Origin: Aldehydirespirator sp965248735
Lineage (GTDB): Bacteria > Actinomycetota > Acidimicrobiia > Acidimicrobiales > Aldehydirespiratoraceae
Assembly: GCA_965248735.1 (NCBI GenBank)
Contig: OZ252146.1
Span: 3,410,001 to 3,474,000 of the forward strand
Length of the DNA stretch: 64,000 nucleotides
Direction: 5' to 3'
Part shown: piece after piece, positions 8,292 to 16,646 of the stretch
Layout of the letters: every line of letters starts with the position of its first letter
Numbering within the stretch: position 1 is the first letter of the stretch
Notes under the pieces: model-generated
The model's database searches: none
Told to the model about the DNA's origin: nothing
The model's input: the letters and a program-made list of their open reading frames with translations, nothing else
Made by a program: the position numbers and the translations under genes

Positions 8292-9419
8292 CTATAGGGC
8301 GACGCCTAGGAGGGTGGCGGCGGAGTGCACGGGGTGGCCGGCGCAGGCAGATTCGTCCACTGCGGCCAGGGCGCCCGGCACGTCCAGGTCGTCGTCGAGG
8401 CGGTGGCGCACGTCGTTCAGAAGGTCTCGGTCGTTGCCGGAGGCAGCGGCGCTGCGCCACAGGGCGAGGCGGCGCTCGGCCTCCTCCAGCAGCCCGTCGT
8501 GCCAGGGCCACGGGGTGCGGTAGTGCTGCGACATGAGGGCCAGGCGGATGACCATCGGCTCGTGGCGCTCGCGCAGCTCGTGCACGAACACCAGGTTGCC
8601 CAGCGACTTCGACATCTTGGCGCCCTCGTAGTGGACCAGCGCCTGATGCAGCCAGTGCCGCGCGAACGGCTTGCCGGTGACCGCCTCGGACTGGGCCCGC
8701 TCGCACTCGTGGTGCGGGTACAGCAGGTCGGCTCCCCCGCCGTGCAGGTCGATGGTCTCGCCCAGCTCGCGCAGCGCCAGCGTCGAGCACTCCACGTGCC
8801 AGCCCGGCCGCCCCGGCCCCCAGCGGGACTCCCAGGCGGGCTCGCCGGGCCGGGCCCGCTGCCATAGCACGAAATCGAGAGGGTCCCGCTTGGCCGGGTC
8901 GTCGGGGTTGTCGCGCCACTGCCGGGCGAGGGTGATCATGTGGTCGCGCCCGAACCCCGACAGCGATCCGAAGCCGTCGAAGGCCTGCGTGTCGAAGTAG
9001 ACGCTGCCGTCCGCGCAGTAGGCGAACCCCCGGCCCAGTGCCGCGTGGATGAAGCCCCGGATGTCGGGAATGGCCGACGTGGCCCGAGGCTCAGAGGCCG
9101 GCGGCAGAGTATTGAGTGCGGCCATGTCGTCGTCGAAGCGGGCCGTCTCTGCGAAGGCCAGGTCCAGGTAGTGGACGCCCCGGCGGCGGGCCGCGGCCAG
9201 GATGTCGTCGTCGACGTCGGTGATGTTGCGCACGCAGCGGGTCTCGCGGCCCGTGTCCCGCAGGCGCCGCTGGAGCACGTCGTAGGTGATGTAGGTGGCC
9301 GCGTGGCCGAGGTGGGTGGCGTCGTAGGGCGTCAGGCCGCAGACGTACATGCGCACCACCGCCGGAGCGTCGAAATCCACCACCGCGCCCTGTGCCGTGT
9401 CGTAGAGCCGCAAGGTCAC
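8292..9419 (-). CDS. mshC: MshC-like cysteine:glucosaminyl inositol ligase (CysS fold)
   Basis: A 375-residue class I synthetase-fold enzyme. The first zinc cysteine C27, HLGHA (36-40), later zinc ligands C211 and H236/H237, and KMSKS (268-272) are all present. The opening LRLYDTA and the short length, lacking CysS's extended anticodon-binding C-terminus, favour MshC, which joins cysteine to GlcN-Ins in mycothiol synthesis, over cysteinyl-tRNA synthetase; CysS remains the alternative. The start is GTG 9419, or TTG 9413 by comparison with a duplicated copy of the first codons at 9454-9484. Confidence 0.75.
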   Translation of the reverse strand: MTLRLYDTAQGAVVDFDAPAVVRMYVCGLTPYDATHLGHAATYITYDVLQRRLRDTGRETRCVRNITDVDDDILAAARRRGVHYLDLAFAETARFDDDMAALNTLPPASEPRATSAIPDIRGFIHAALGRGFAYCADGSVYFDTQAFDGFGSLSGFGRDHMITLARQWRDNPDDPAKRDPLDFVLWQRARPGEPAWESRWGPGRPGWHVECSTLALRELGETIDLHGGGADLLYPHHECERAQSEAVTGKPFARHWLHQALVHYEGAKMSKSLGNLVFVHELRERHEPMVIRLALMSQHYRTPWPWHDGLLEEAERRLALWRSAAASGNDRDLLNDVRHRLDDDLDVPGALAAVDESACAGHPVHSAATLLGVAL

Positions 9420-9453
9420 GCGGTGTCGTCCACAGGTCGAGCCGAGCAGGCCG

Positions 9454-9484
9454 CCGCGCCCCGGGCTGTGTCGTAGAGCCGCAC
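9454..9484. repeat. Duplicated fragment of the mshC 5' end
   Basis: About 31 bp match 9383-9413 in direct orientation with a handful of mismatches; on the minus strand both copies read xRLYDTAxGA. The copy lies in the 89-bp divergent promoter region between mshC and the fabI-like gene and runs into a stop. Confidence 0.65.
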
Positions 9485-9508
9485 GATCCCAAGGTACCGT
9501 TGCGGGCC

Positions 9509-10276
9509 GTGGGCCTCCTTGACGGCAAGCGAATCGTGATCACCGGCGTGCTGACCGACGCCTCCCTGGCTTTCGGCGCAGCCGAGCTGGCCCTGGCCGA
9601 GGGTGCCGAGATCATCCTCACCGGGGCCGGGCGGGGCATGCGCCTCACCCAGCGCACCGCCCGCAAGCTCGGCGACAGCATCGACGTGGTGGAGTTCGAC
9701 GTCACCGAGCCCTCCCATGCCGACGCGCTGCGCGACCACCTGACCGCCAGCTGGGGACGGGTTGACGGCGCACTGCACGCCATCGGGTTCGCTCCGGAGG
9801 TCTGCCTGGGCGGCTCCTTCATGGACGCCACCTGGTCAGACGTCAAGGTGACCCTGGAGATCTCCACCTACTCGCTCAAGATGCTCGCCGATGCGGTGGC
9901 CCCGCTCATGGGTGCCGGCGGCTCGATCGTCGGGCTGGACTTCGACGCCACCAGGGCCTGGCCCGCGTATGACTGGATGGGAGTGGCCAAGGCAGGCCTG
10001 GAGTCCACGTGCCGGTACCTGGCCCGCTACCTAGGGCCGCAGGGCATCCGGGTGAACCTGGTGTCGGCCGGACCGGTGAGGACCATGGCCGCCCGCTCGA
10101 TCCCCGGGTTCTCCGAGTTCGAGGACGCCTGGGCCCAGAGGGCGCCCCTCGGCTGGGACGTGACCGACCCGACCGCGGTGTCCCGCACCGTCGTCGCTCT
10201 GCTCAGCGACTGGCTGCCGGCCACCACCGGAGCGATCGTCCAGGCCGACGGCGGCTACCACGCCATCGGCGCCTAG
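9509..10276 (+). CDS. fabI: Enoyl-[acyl-carrier-protein] reductase, InhA/FabI-like
   Basis: A 255-residue short-chain reductase that would reduce trans-2-enoyl-ACP with NAD(P)H in fatty-acid elongation. The divergent FabI nucleotide motif ITGVLTDASLAFG is at the N-terminus, and the catalytic pair is Y154 and K161 (YDWMGVAK), exactly the spacing and wording of mycobacterial InhA. GTG 9509 starts right at the conserved GLLDGKR. The gene is divergent from mshC. Its stop codon is part of a tandem array that continues into the end of the converging CBS gene. Confidence 0.88.
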   Translation: MGLLDGKRIVITGVLTDASLAFGAAELALAEGAEIILTGAGRGMRLTQRTARKLGDSIDVVEFDVTEPSHADALRDHLTASWGRVDGALHAIGFAPEVCLGGSFMDATWSDVKVTLEISTYSLKMLADAVAPLMGAGGSIVGLDFDATRAWPAYDWMGVAKAGLESTCRYLARYLGPQGIRVNLVSAGPVRTMAARSIPGFSEFEDAWAQRAPLGWDVTDPTAVSRTVVALLSDWLPATTGAIVQADGGYHAIGA

Positions 10277-10361
10277 CGATTACGCGCCGTCGTCGCGGCC
10301 CAGGCGCCTAGCGATTCACACGCCGTCGTCGCGGCCCAGGCGCCTAGCGATTCACGCGCCG
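10268..10361. repeat. 35/36-bp tandem array across two convergent gene ends
   Basis: The motif GGCGCCTAGCGATT recurs at 10268, 10303 and 10339. The first copy includes the TAG of the fabI-like gene; the last includes the stop of the minus-strand CBS gene (10352). About 2.6 units. Confidence 0.8.
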
Positions 10362-11410
10362 TTCTCGTCGGTTTCGTCGAAGATGTCGCCGACGAGGGCC
10401 TCGAGCACGTCCTCAAGGGTGACGATCCCCAGCACCGCGCCGGCCTCGTCGCGCACCAGGGCCATGTGTACCCGCGACCGGCGCATGTAGAGCAGCAGGT
10501 CGTGTCCCGCCATGTCGGGGCTCACCACCCGCATTCGGCGGAGCAGCTCCAGCGGAACCGGATCGTCCCGGGCCTCAGGCGGCATTCTCAGAAGGTCCTT
10601 GGCGTGCACGAAGCCCAACATGTCGCCGGGATCGGAGCCCCACACCGGCACCCGGGTGTGGCCGCTGGAGGCCACCACATCCTCAAGACCGGCCACCGAC
10701 GCGCCCCGAGGCACCGACACTAGCCGGCCGGCGGGCACCATCAACGACCCCGCGGACCGGACGCGGAACTCCAGCGCGCCCGAGAGCAGGTCGTGCTCGG
10801 TGGGCTCGATCACGCCCTCCTCGCGGGCGCCCGCTAACAGGGTGTGGAACTCGTTGATGGTGAGGGCGGTATTGATCTCGTCCACCGGCTTCATGCCCAT
10901 CAGGCGCACGATCCCCGCCGACACCACGTTCAGGGACCAGATGACCGGCCTGAACACGACGCCGTAGATCCGCATCGCCGGAGCGAGCAGTCTCGCGGCC
11001 GTCTCGGGTCCCGCGATGGCGATGTTCTTGGGGACCATCTCGCCCACGACCACATGCAGCGTGGTAACCACGAACAGCGCCACCGCGAGCGAGATGGTGT
11101 GCAGTACGCCCGAGGGGACCTCAGCGACGAGCTCGATGACCGGCTCGATCAGGTGGGCGATGGCCGGCTCGGCCACGTAGCCCAGCACCAGCGAGGCCAT
11201 GGTTATGCCGAGCTGGGCCCCGGCGAGCTGGGTCTGCAGGTCGCGCACCGCGGCCAGCGCCAGCCCGCTGCGCCGGTCTCCGCCGGTCGCGGCCGCTTCA
11301 AGGCGGGCGGCGCGGGACGCCACCAGGGCGAACTCGGCCGCCACGAAGAAGGCGTTGGCCCCCAGCATCACCACCGCAACCACCAGGGCCACGACCGACC
11401 CCGAGCTCAC
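10352..11410 (-). CDS. CNNM/CBS-domain membrane protein (short form)
   Basis: A 352-residue integral membrane protein of the HlyC/CorC family. It has an N-terminal CNNM transmembrane domain (about 1-190, with the conserved GEMVPKNIA motif) and a CBS pair (about 210-345). It lacks the C-terminal CorC/HlyC domain found in its upstream paralogue, ending in acidic DETDENGA. The family is linked to divalent-cation (Mg/Co) handling. Its ATG overlaps the stop of the upstream paralogue by 4 bp, so the two are translationally coupled and may form a heteromer. Confidence 0.85.
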   Translation of the reverse strand: MSSGSVVALVVAVVMLGANAFFVAAEFALVASRAARLEAAATGGDRRSGLALAAVRDLQTQLAGAQLGITMASLVLGYVAEPAIAHLIEPVIELVAEVPSGVLHTISLAVALFVVTTLHVVVGEMVPKNIAIAGPETAARLLAPAMRIYGVVFRPVIWSLNVVSAGIVRLMGMKPVDEINTALTINEFHTLLAGAREEGVIEPTEHDLLSGALEFRVRSAGSLMVPAGRLVSVPRGASVAGLEDVVASSGHTRVPVWGSDPGDMLGFVHAKDLLRMPPEARDDPVPLELLRRMRVVSPDMAGHDLLLYMRRSRVHMALVRDEAGAVLGIVTLEDVLEALVGDIFDETDENGA

Positions 11411-12768
11411 GGCGAAACCCCCGACTCGGCCGGGCCGGACGACGGGCCGCGTCCGGTGGAGGGCTGACCGCCGGCCTCGGAGGGCGCCACCACCCGCACG
11501 GCGGCGACGCGCAGCCCGTCCACGGCCACCACCTCAAGGCGCCAGCCGTCCACGGTGGCGATCTCCCCGGGCACCGGGATGTGGCCCAGCCGGTCGAGCA
11601 CCAAGCCGGCCAGCGTCTCGTACCCGCCCTCGGGCATGGCGAACCCGGTCGCTTCGAACACCTCGTCGACATGGAGCGACGCGGGCAGCACCGTCGAACC
11701 CCGCGACTCGGCCCGGGTGCGCTCGGGCGTGGACGAGTCGTGCTCGTCGTCGATCTCGCCGACGATCTCCTCCAGCACGTCCTCGAGGGTGATGATCCCC
11801 GCAGTCCCCCCGTGCTCGTCAACCACCACCGCGAGCTGCCCCGCACCGGTGCGCAGGTCGTCCAGGATGTCGTCGAGGTCGCGGGACTCCGGCACGGCCA
11901 GCACCGGCTTCATGAGCTCCGACACGGGCGTGGACGGCCGGTCCTGCACCGGCACCGCGAACAGCGACTTCACATGAACGACGCCCGCGACCTCGTCGAC
12001 ATGGCCACCGATGACCGGAAACCGCGAGTGGCCGGTGCGGGCGGCAAGGTCGGCAAGGTCGGCCACCGAAGCGCCGGCCGCGATAGCCACCACCTCCACC
12101 CTGGGCACCATGGCGTCGTCGGCCTGCTTGTCGGCCAGGCGGATCGACCGTGTCAACAGCCGGACCTCACCCTCGTCGAGCATCCCCTCCTGACCTGAGG
12201 AGACGAAGAGATGCTCGAGCTCATCTCGGTCGGGCACCGGATCGATGTCCTCGCGGGGCTCGATGCCGAAGCGGCGCACCATCCAGTTGGCAACGTTGTT
12301 GAGGAACGCCACGACCGGTCGGGCCAGCACGCCGTACACCGTGGTGGGCACGGCCACCGCCACTGCGGTCCCGTAGGGCTTGGTGGTGGCCACGGCCTTG
12401 GGCACGAGCTCGCCCAGCACCATGTGCACGACGGTGGCCAACACCAGCGCTACCGCCACCGACACGCCCAACGGCGTGTCCGCCCCGAAGAGCGCCTCGA
12501 CTCCGGGCGCGACCATCGGCGCCAAGGCCGGCTCGATGATGAAACCGAGCAGCAGCGACGATACCGTGATGCCGATCTGCGCGCCCGAGAGGTGTAACGA
12601 CAACTGGGCCACGAGGCGCTGGACCAGCCGGGCCCGCCGGTCGCCGGCCCCGGCCCGTTCGTCCACTCGGGTTCTATCGACCGCCACCAGAGCGAATTCG
12701 GTGGCGACGAAGGCGGCAGTGGCGGCTATCAGCGCGAGAACAGCCAGAAGCCACAGCGCGATCTCTAT
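11407..12768 (-). CDS. CNNM/CBS/CorC membrane protein (full form)
   Basis: About 453 residues: CNNM membrane domain (with GELVPKAVA), two CBS domains, then a CorC/HlyC-type C-terminal domain (LPASLHVDEVFEATG...GLVLDRLGHIPVPGE). Start choice is a problem. A strong GGGGAGGAA lies four bases before an ATA codon at 12768, exactly where the first membrane helix begins, but no ATG, GTG or TTG is in place. The nearest upstream options are GTG 12807 and 12822, the latter two lying in or beside a dispersed repeat. I give the ATA position; a non-canonical start or a GTG start with a short leader are both possible. Confidence 0.85.
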   Translation of the reverse strand: MEIALWLLAVLALIAATAAFVATEFALVAVDRTRVDERAGAGDRRARLVQRLVAQLSLHLSGAQIGITVSSLLLGFIIEPALAPMVAPGVEALFGADTPLGVSVAVALVLATVVHMVLGELVPKAVATTKPYGTAVAVAVPTTVYGVLARPVVAFLNNVANWMVRRFGIEPREDIDPVPDRDELEHLFVSSGQEGMLDEGEVRLLTRSIRLADKQADDAMVPRVEVVAIAAGASVADLADLAARTGHSRFPVIGGHVDEVAGVVHVKSLFAVPVQDRPSTPVSELMKPVLAVPESRDLDDILDDLRTGAGQLAVVVDEHGGTAGIITLEDVLEEIVGEIDDEHDSSTPERTRAESRGSTVLPASLHVDEVFEATGFAMPEGGYETLAGLVLDRLGHIPVPGEIATVDGWRLEVVAVDGLRVAAVRVVAPSEAGGQPSTGRGPSSGPAESGVSP

Positions 12769-12824
12769 CGTTCCTCCCCGGATCGACGGGCCGTTCGGCA
12801 GCGAATCTACCGCGTTGCCCGGTT

Positions 12825-12868
12825 GTTTCCCGCTCACACTCGCTGCGCTCACGGGCAGCTCGGCCTCT
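12825..12868. repeat. Dispersed GC-rich repeat, copy 1
   Basis: Begins GTTTCCCGCTC and runs through CGCTGCGCTCACGGGC to CTCGGCCTC. Related copies lie at 17495, 26145, 50810 and 50857. This copy fills the divergent promoter region between the CBS gene and the ABC exporter. Confidence 0.75.
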
Positions 12869-12879
12869 AGTTTGGCCTG

Positions 12880-14697
12880 ATGCCGTCGCCGAGCCCGCAC
12901 CCAGATCGCAGCCTCGGATGGATCCGGCGGATCCTGCCCGTCTTCGCCCCGCAACGACGGGTGTTCGCGGCCGCGGTCGCAGCCGGCCTGGCCGCGGTCG
13001 CGGCCACTGTGGCCGTTCCGATCGTGATCGGCCGCGGTGTGGACGCCGCGGCCGCGGGCGCGGACCTGCAGCCGTGGGTGCTTGCGCTGGCCGCGCTGGC
13101 CCCGACCCGCTTCGGCCTCGGCTTTGCCTACCGCTACGGGCTGTTCCGCTCCGCGCACCGCCTCGATGCCGACCTGCGCAACCTGGTCTACGAGCGCCTA
13201 ACGGAGCTGTCGTTCTCGTACTGGGACCGGACCCAGACAGGGCAGGTGATCTCCCGGGCCAACAGCGACATCCGCTCCATCCAGCTGCTGTTCGCCTTCG
13301 CCCCCCTGGTGGCCACGCAGCTCGTGATGCTGGTCATGGGGACCGCCGCGATGGTGGTGCTGTCGCTGCCTCTGACCCTGGTCGCCATGGCTCCCCTGCC
13401 GCTGGTGCTGTTCGTGGGCATCCGCCTGAGGAACAGGGTGTTCCCCCTGAGCTGGGTGACGCAGGCCCGCATGGCGGACCTGGCGACGACCGTGGACGAG
13501 AACATCCAGGGCGCCCAGATCGTGAGGACCTTCGCCCAGGAGCACAACCAGGTGAGAGCGCTGGCTCGGGAGGCCCGGCGGCTGCGCTGGGCGGGCACGG
13601 CCACCGCCGATGCCCGGGCCCGCCACACACCGATCATGGAGGCCCTCCCCCGCCTCGGCCTGTCGCTGGTGCTGCTCGCCGGGGGCCTGCTGGCCATCGA
13701 CGGTCGCGTCGCGGTGGGCGACATAGTGGCCTTCAACGCCTACGTGCTGATCATGGCCGCTCCGTTCCGCATGATCGGATTCGTGATGATCCAGTGGCAG
13801 CGGGCCTCGGCCGCGGCCCAGCGAGTGTTCGAGATTCTTGACGAGGCCCCCGAGATCACCGAGCGCCCCGGCGCCGTCACCCTCTCGGAGCCCGCCGGCC
13901 GGGTAGAGCTGGACGATGTGACCTTCTCCTACGCCACCGGGGCCGGAACCTCGGTGATCGACGGCTTCAGCCTGGTGGTTGAGCCCGGCGAGACCGTGGC
14001 GGTGGTGGGCCGCACCGGCAGCGGCAAGAGCACCATCGCCCGGCTGCTGCCGCGCTTCTACGACGTCGACCGGGGCGCGGTGCGCATCGACGGCATCGAC
14101 GTGCGGGACCTGCGCCTGTCGGATCTGCGCCGGGCCGTGACCGTGGTGACCGACGAACCCTTCCTGTTCGCCACCAGCGTCCGCGACAACGTGGCCTTCG
14201 CCCGCCCCGACGCCGACGAGGTGTCGGTGGCCGCGGCCCTCGTAGATGCAGCCGCCGGGGGCTTCGTGACCGCCATGCCCTCCGGGACCGGCACCGAGCT
14301 CGGCGAGCGGGGCTCGACCATCTCCGGGGGCCAGCGCCAGCGGCTCGCCATCGCCAGGGCGCTGGTGGCCGACCCCGTGGTGCTCGTGCTCGACGATGCC
14401 ACCAGCGCGATCGACAGCGAGGTGGAGGAGCGCATCCACGCCGCGCTGCGCGAGCGGCGCTCCCAGCGCACCACCATCCTGATCGCCCACCGCCTGTCGA
14501 CGATCGCCCTGGCCGACCGGATCGTGTTCATCTCCCAGGGAAAGGTGGCGGCCACCGGCAGCCACCGGCAACTGCTCACCACCGTGCCCGAGTACGCCCT
14601 TGTGCTCACCGACATCGGCGCAACCGCCGAGGGCGCCGACCCCGGGGACCTCGACCGCGCCGGCACCGGCGCAGCGGCCGAGGCGCCCGCCTCGTGA
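12880..14697 (+). CDS. ABC exporter half-transporter, subunit 1 (degenerate ATP site)
   Basis: A 605-residue fusion of six membrane helices (about 15-300) and an ATPase domain (about 335-590). Walker A is GRTGSGKS and the signature ISGGQRQ is intact. The Walker B catalytic acid is D rather than E (VLVLDDATS), and the Q-loop reads VTDEPFLF with D replacing Q. These are the usual marks of the degenerate half of heterodimeric exporters. Its GTG/ATG-overlapping partner follows at once. Substrate unknown; lipids or drugs are typical for the family. Confidence 0.92.
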   Translation: MPSPSPHPDRSLGWIRRILPVFAPQRRVFAAAVAAGLAAVAATVAVPIVIGRGVDAAAAGADLQPWVLALAALAPTRFGLGFAYRYGLFRSAHRLDADLRNLVYERLTELSFSYWDRTQTGQVISRANSDIRSIQLLFAFAPLVATQLVMLVMGTAAMVVLSLPLTLVAMAPLPLVLFVGIRLRNRVFPLSWVTQARMADLATTVDENIQGAQIVRTFAQEHNQVRALAREARRLRWAGTATADARARHTPIMEALPRLGLSLVLLAGGLLAIDGRVAVGDIVAFNAYVLIMAAPFRMIGFVMIQWQRASAAAQRVFEILDEAPEITERPGAVTLSEPAGRVELDDVTFSYATGAGTSVIDGFSLVVEPGETVAVVGRTGSGKSTIARLLPRFYDVDRGAVRIDGIDVRDLRLSDLRRAVTVVTDEPFLFATSVRDNVAFARPDADEVSVAAALVDAAAGGFVTAMPSGTGTELGERGSTISGGQRQRLAIARALVADPVVLVLDDATSAIDSEVEERIHAALRERRSQRTTILIAHRLSTIALADRIVFISQGKVAATGSHRQLLTTVPEYALVLTDIGATAEGADPGDLDRAGTGAAAEAPAS

Positions 14698-16646
14698 TGT
14701 TCAACTCACCGGTATCCATGCGCAGCGGGCCCAGCGCGGTGCAGGCCGCGGCTGAGGCCGGCCTGCCCCACGCGGAGGTGCCCGGCGACCTGCGGGCCAG
14801 GGTGGAGCGGGTCCTGCTCGACGAGCCCGAACATCCCGACCCGACCGTGGATTGGTCGCGTGAGGCCGACGAGGCCGACCGGCAGTTCGGGCTCCGCCGG
14901 TTCCTGCGGCCGCACCGCTACCGGCTGACGGCGGCCTTCGCCCTGGTGGCTGTCGAGACGGTCGCGGTGCAGCTCGGGCCCGTCCTCACCCAGATCGGCG
15001 TGGACGACGGCATCCTGGCCCGCAACCGGGGCGTGCTGGTGGCCGCGGCCCTGGCCTATGCGGGACTGCTGGTGCTCTCGACCGCGCTCGGCGCGGTGCG
15101 CACCGCGTTCACCGGGCGCCTCGGCGAGCGTCTGATGGAACGCCTGCGCATCCGGACCTTTGCCCATATGCAGCGCCAGGGCATGGACTTCTACACCGGC
15201 GAGAAGGCGGGAGTGCTGCTGACCCGGATGACATCCGACATCGAGGCCCTGTCGGTGCTGTTCCAGGAGGGCATCGTCAACTTCGCGGTCCAGGGCCTGA
15301 CGCTGGTGGTGATCACCGCCCTGCTCTTCTACTACGACCCGCTTCTGGCCGTCGTCACCCTCGCGGCCGCGGTGCCGCCGACGGTGGCGGCCTCGATGTG
15401 GTTCCGGCGCCGGTCTGCGGCCGACTATCGCAGCGTGCGCGACCGCATCGGCGAACTGCTCGGCAACCTGCAGGAGTCGCTGGCCGGCATCCGGGTTATC
15501 GCGGCCCACGACCGCCGGGATACCAGCGTCGCCGAGCACCGCCAGGTGGTCGGCCGCCACCGCGATGCCAACCTCCGGGCCTCCCGGGCCAACTCGCTCT
15601 ACGGACCAGGCAGCGAGGCCATCGGCGTCGCCACCCAGGCCGTGCTCCTCGCGGTGGGCGGGGCGATGACGGCCAGCGGGCGCATCACCGTGGGCGAGCT
15701 CGCCGCCTACCTGCTGTTCCTCACCGCCTTCTTCGCCCCCGTGCAGGCGCTGGTGCAGCTGTACAACGCCTATCAGCAGGGCGGTGCGGCCATCGCCAAG
15801 CTCCGCGAGCTGTTCGCCACCGAGCCGACCGTGATCCAGCGGCCCGGCGCGGCCCGCCTGGCCCCGGTCCGAGGCGAGATCGCCTTCGACCGGGTGTGCT
15901 TCGCCTATCGAGACGACCGCGAGGTCCTCCACGATGTGAGCCTGCGGATCACCGCGGGCGAGACATTGGCGGTTGTGGGCGAGACCGGGGCGGGCAAGAC
16001 CACGCTGGCCCGGCTGATCGCCCGCCTCCACGACCCCACCGCAGGCGCGGTCCGCATCGACGGCCACGACCTGCGCGACGTGACCATCACCAGCCTGCGC
16101 TCCCAGATCGGGGTGGTGCCCCAGGAGCCCTTCCTGTTCGCGGGCACGGTCCGCGACAACGTGGCGTTCGCGCGGCCCGAAGCGAGCGACGCCCAGCTGC
16201 GCGAGGCGCTGCGAGCCGTTGGCGTCGACGAGGTGGTGGACCGCCTCGGCGGCCTTGACGGCATCATCCACGAGCGGGGCGCGACGATCTCCGCGGGCGA
16301 GCGCCAACTGCTCGCCCTGGCCCGCACGTTCGTCTCCCAGCCGCGGGTGCTGGTCCTCGACGAGGCCACGAGCAACCTGGACCTTCATTTGGAGGCCCAG
16401 ATCGAGCAGGCCCTCGACACGCTGTTGAGCGGGCGGACCGCGGTGGTCATCGCCCACAGGCTGGCCACCGCCCGCCGGGCGGACCGCATCGCGGTGATGG
16501 ACGGCGGGCGGATCGTCGAGCTGGGCAGCCACCGCGAGCTTGTGGCCGCCGGGGGACGCTATGCGACCATGTTCGCCATGTGGGAGAGCCACGCCGAGGG
16601 AGCCCTGCCCGGCGCCGGCCCGGACCGGGACCGCGCCGGCTCGTGA
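14694..16646 (+). CDS. ABC exporter half-transporter, subunit 2
   Basis: A 650-residue partner with an N-terminal cytoplasmic extension (about 1-75), six membrane helices (to about 385) and an ATPase domain. Walker A is GETGAGKT, the Q-loop VPQEPFLF is normal and Walker B has the catalytic E (VLVLDEATS), but the signature is altered to ISAGERQ. Paired with subunit 1, this gives one normal ATP site (this Walker A/B with the other subunit's SGGQ) and one degenerate site. It starts at GTG 14694 or ATG 14697, overlapping the upstream stop. Confidence 0.92.
   Translation: MMFNSPVSMRSGPSAVQAAAEAGLPHAEVPGDLRARVERVLLDEPEHPDPTVDWSREADEADRQFGLRRFLRPHRYRLTAAFALVAVETVAVQLGPVLTQIGVDDGILARNRGVLVAAALAYAGLLVLSTALGAVRTAFTGRLGERLMERLRIRTFAHMQRQGMDFYTGEKAGVLLTRMTSDIEALSVLFQEGIVNFAVQGLTLVVITALLFYYDPLLAVVTLAAAVPPTVAASMWFRRRSAADYRSVRDRIGELLGNLQESLAGIRVIAAHDRRDTSVAEHRQVVGRHRDANLRASRANSLYGPGSEAIGVATQAVLLAVGGAMTASGRITVGELAAYLLFLTAFFAPVQALVQLYNAYQQGGAAIAKLRELFATEPTVIQRPGAARLAPVRGEIAFDRVCFAYRDDREVLHDVSLRITAGETLAVVGETGAGKTTLARLIARLHDPTAGAVRIDGHDLRDVTITSLRSQIGVVPQEPFLFAGTVRDNVAFARPEASDAQLREALRAVGVDEVVDRLGGLDGIIHERGATISAGERQLLALARTFVSQPRVLVLDEATSNLDLHLEAQIEQALDTLLSGRTAVVIAHRLATARRADRIAVMDGGRIVELGSHRELVAAGGRYATMFAMWESHAEGALPGAGPDRDRAGS

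Noticed and set aside
8292..9419. Cysteinyl-tRNA synthetase (cysS)
   Set aside because: Possible by fold, but the LRLYDTA start and the absence of the extended C-terminal domain favour MshC. The call is kept at moderate confidence.
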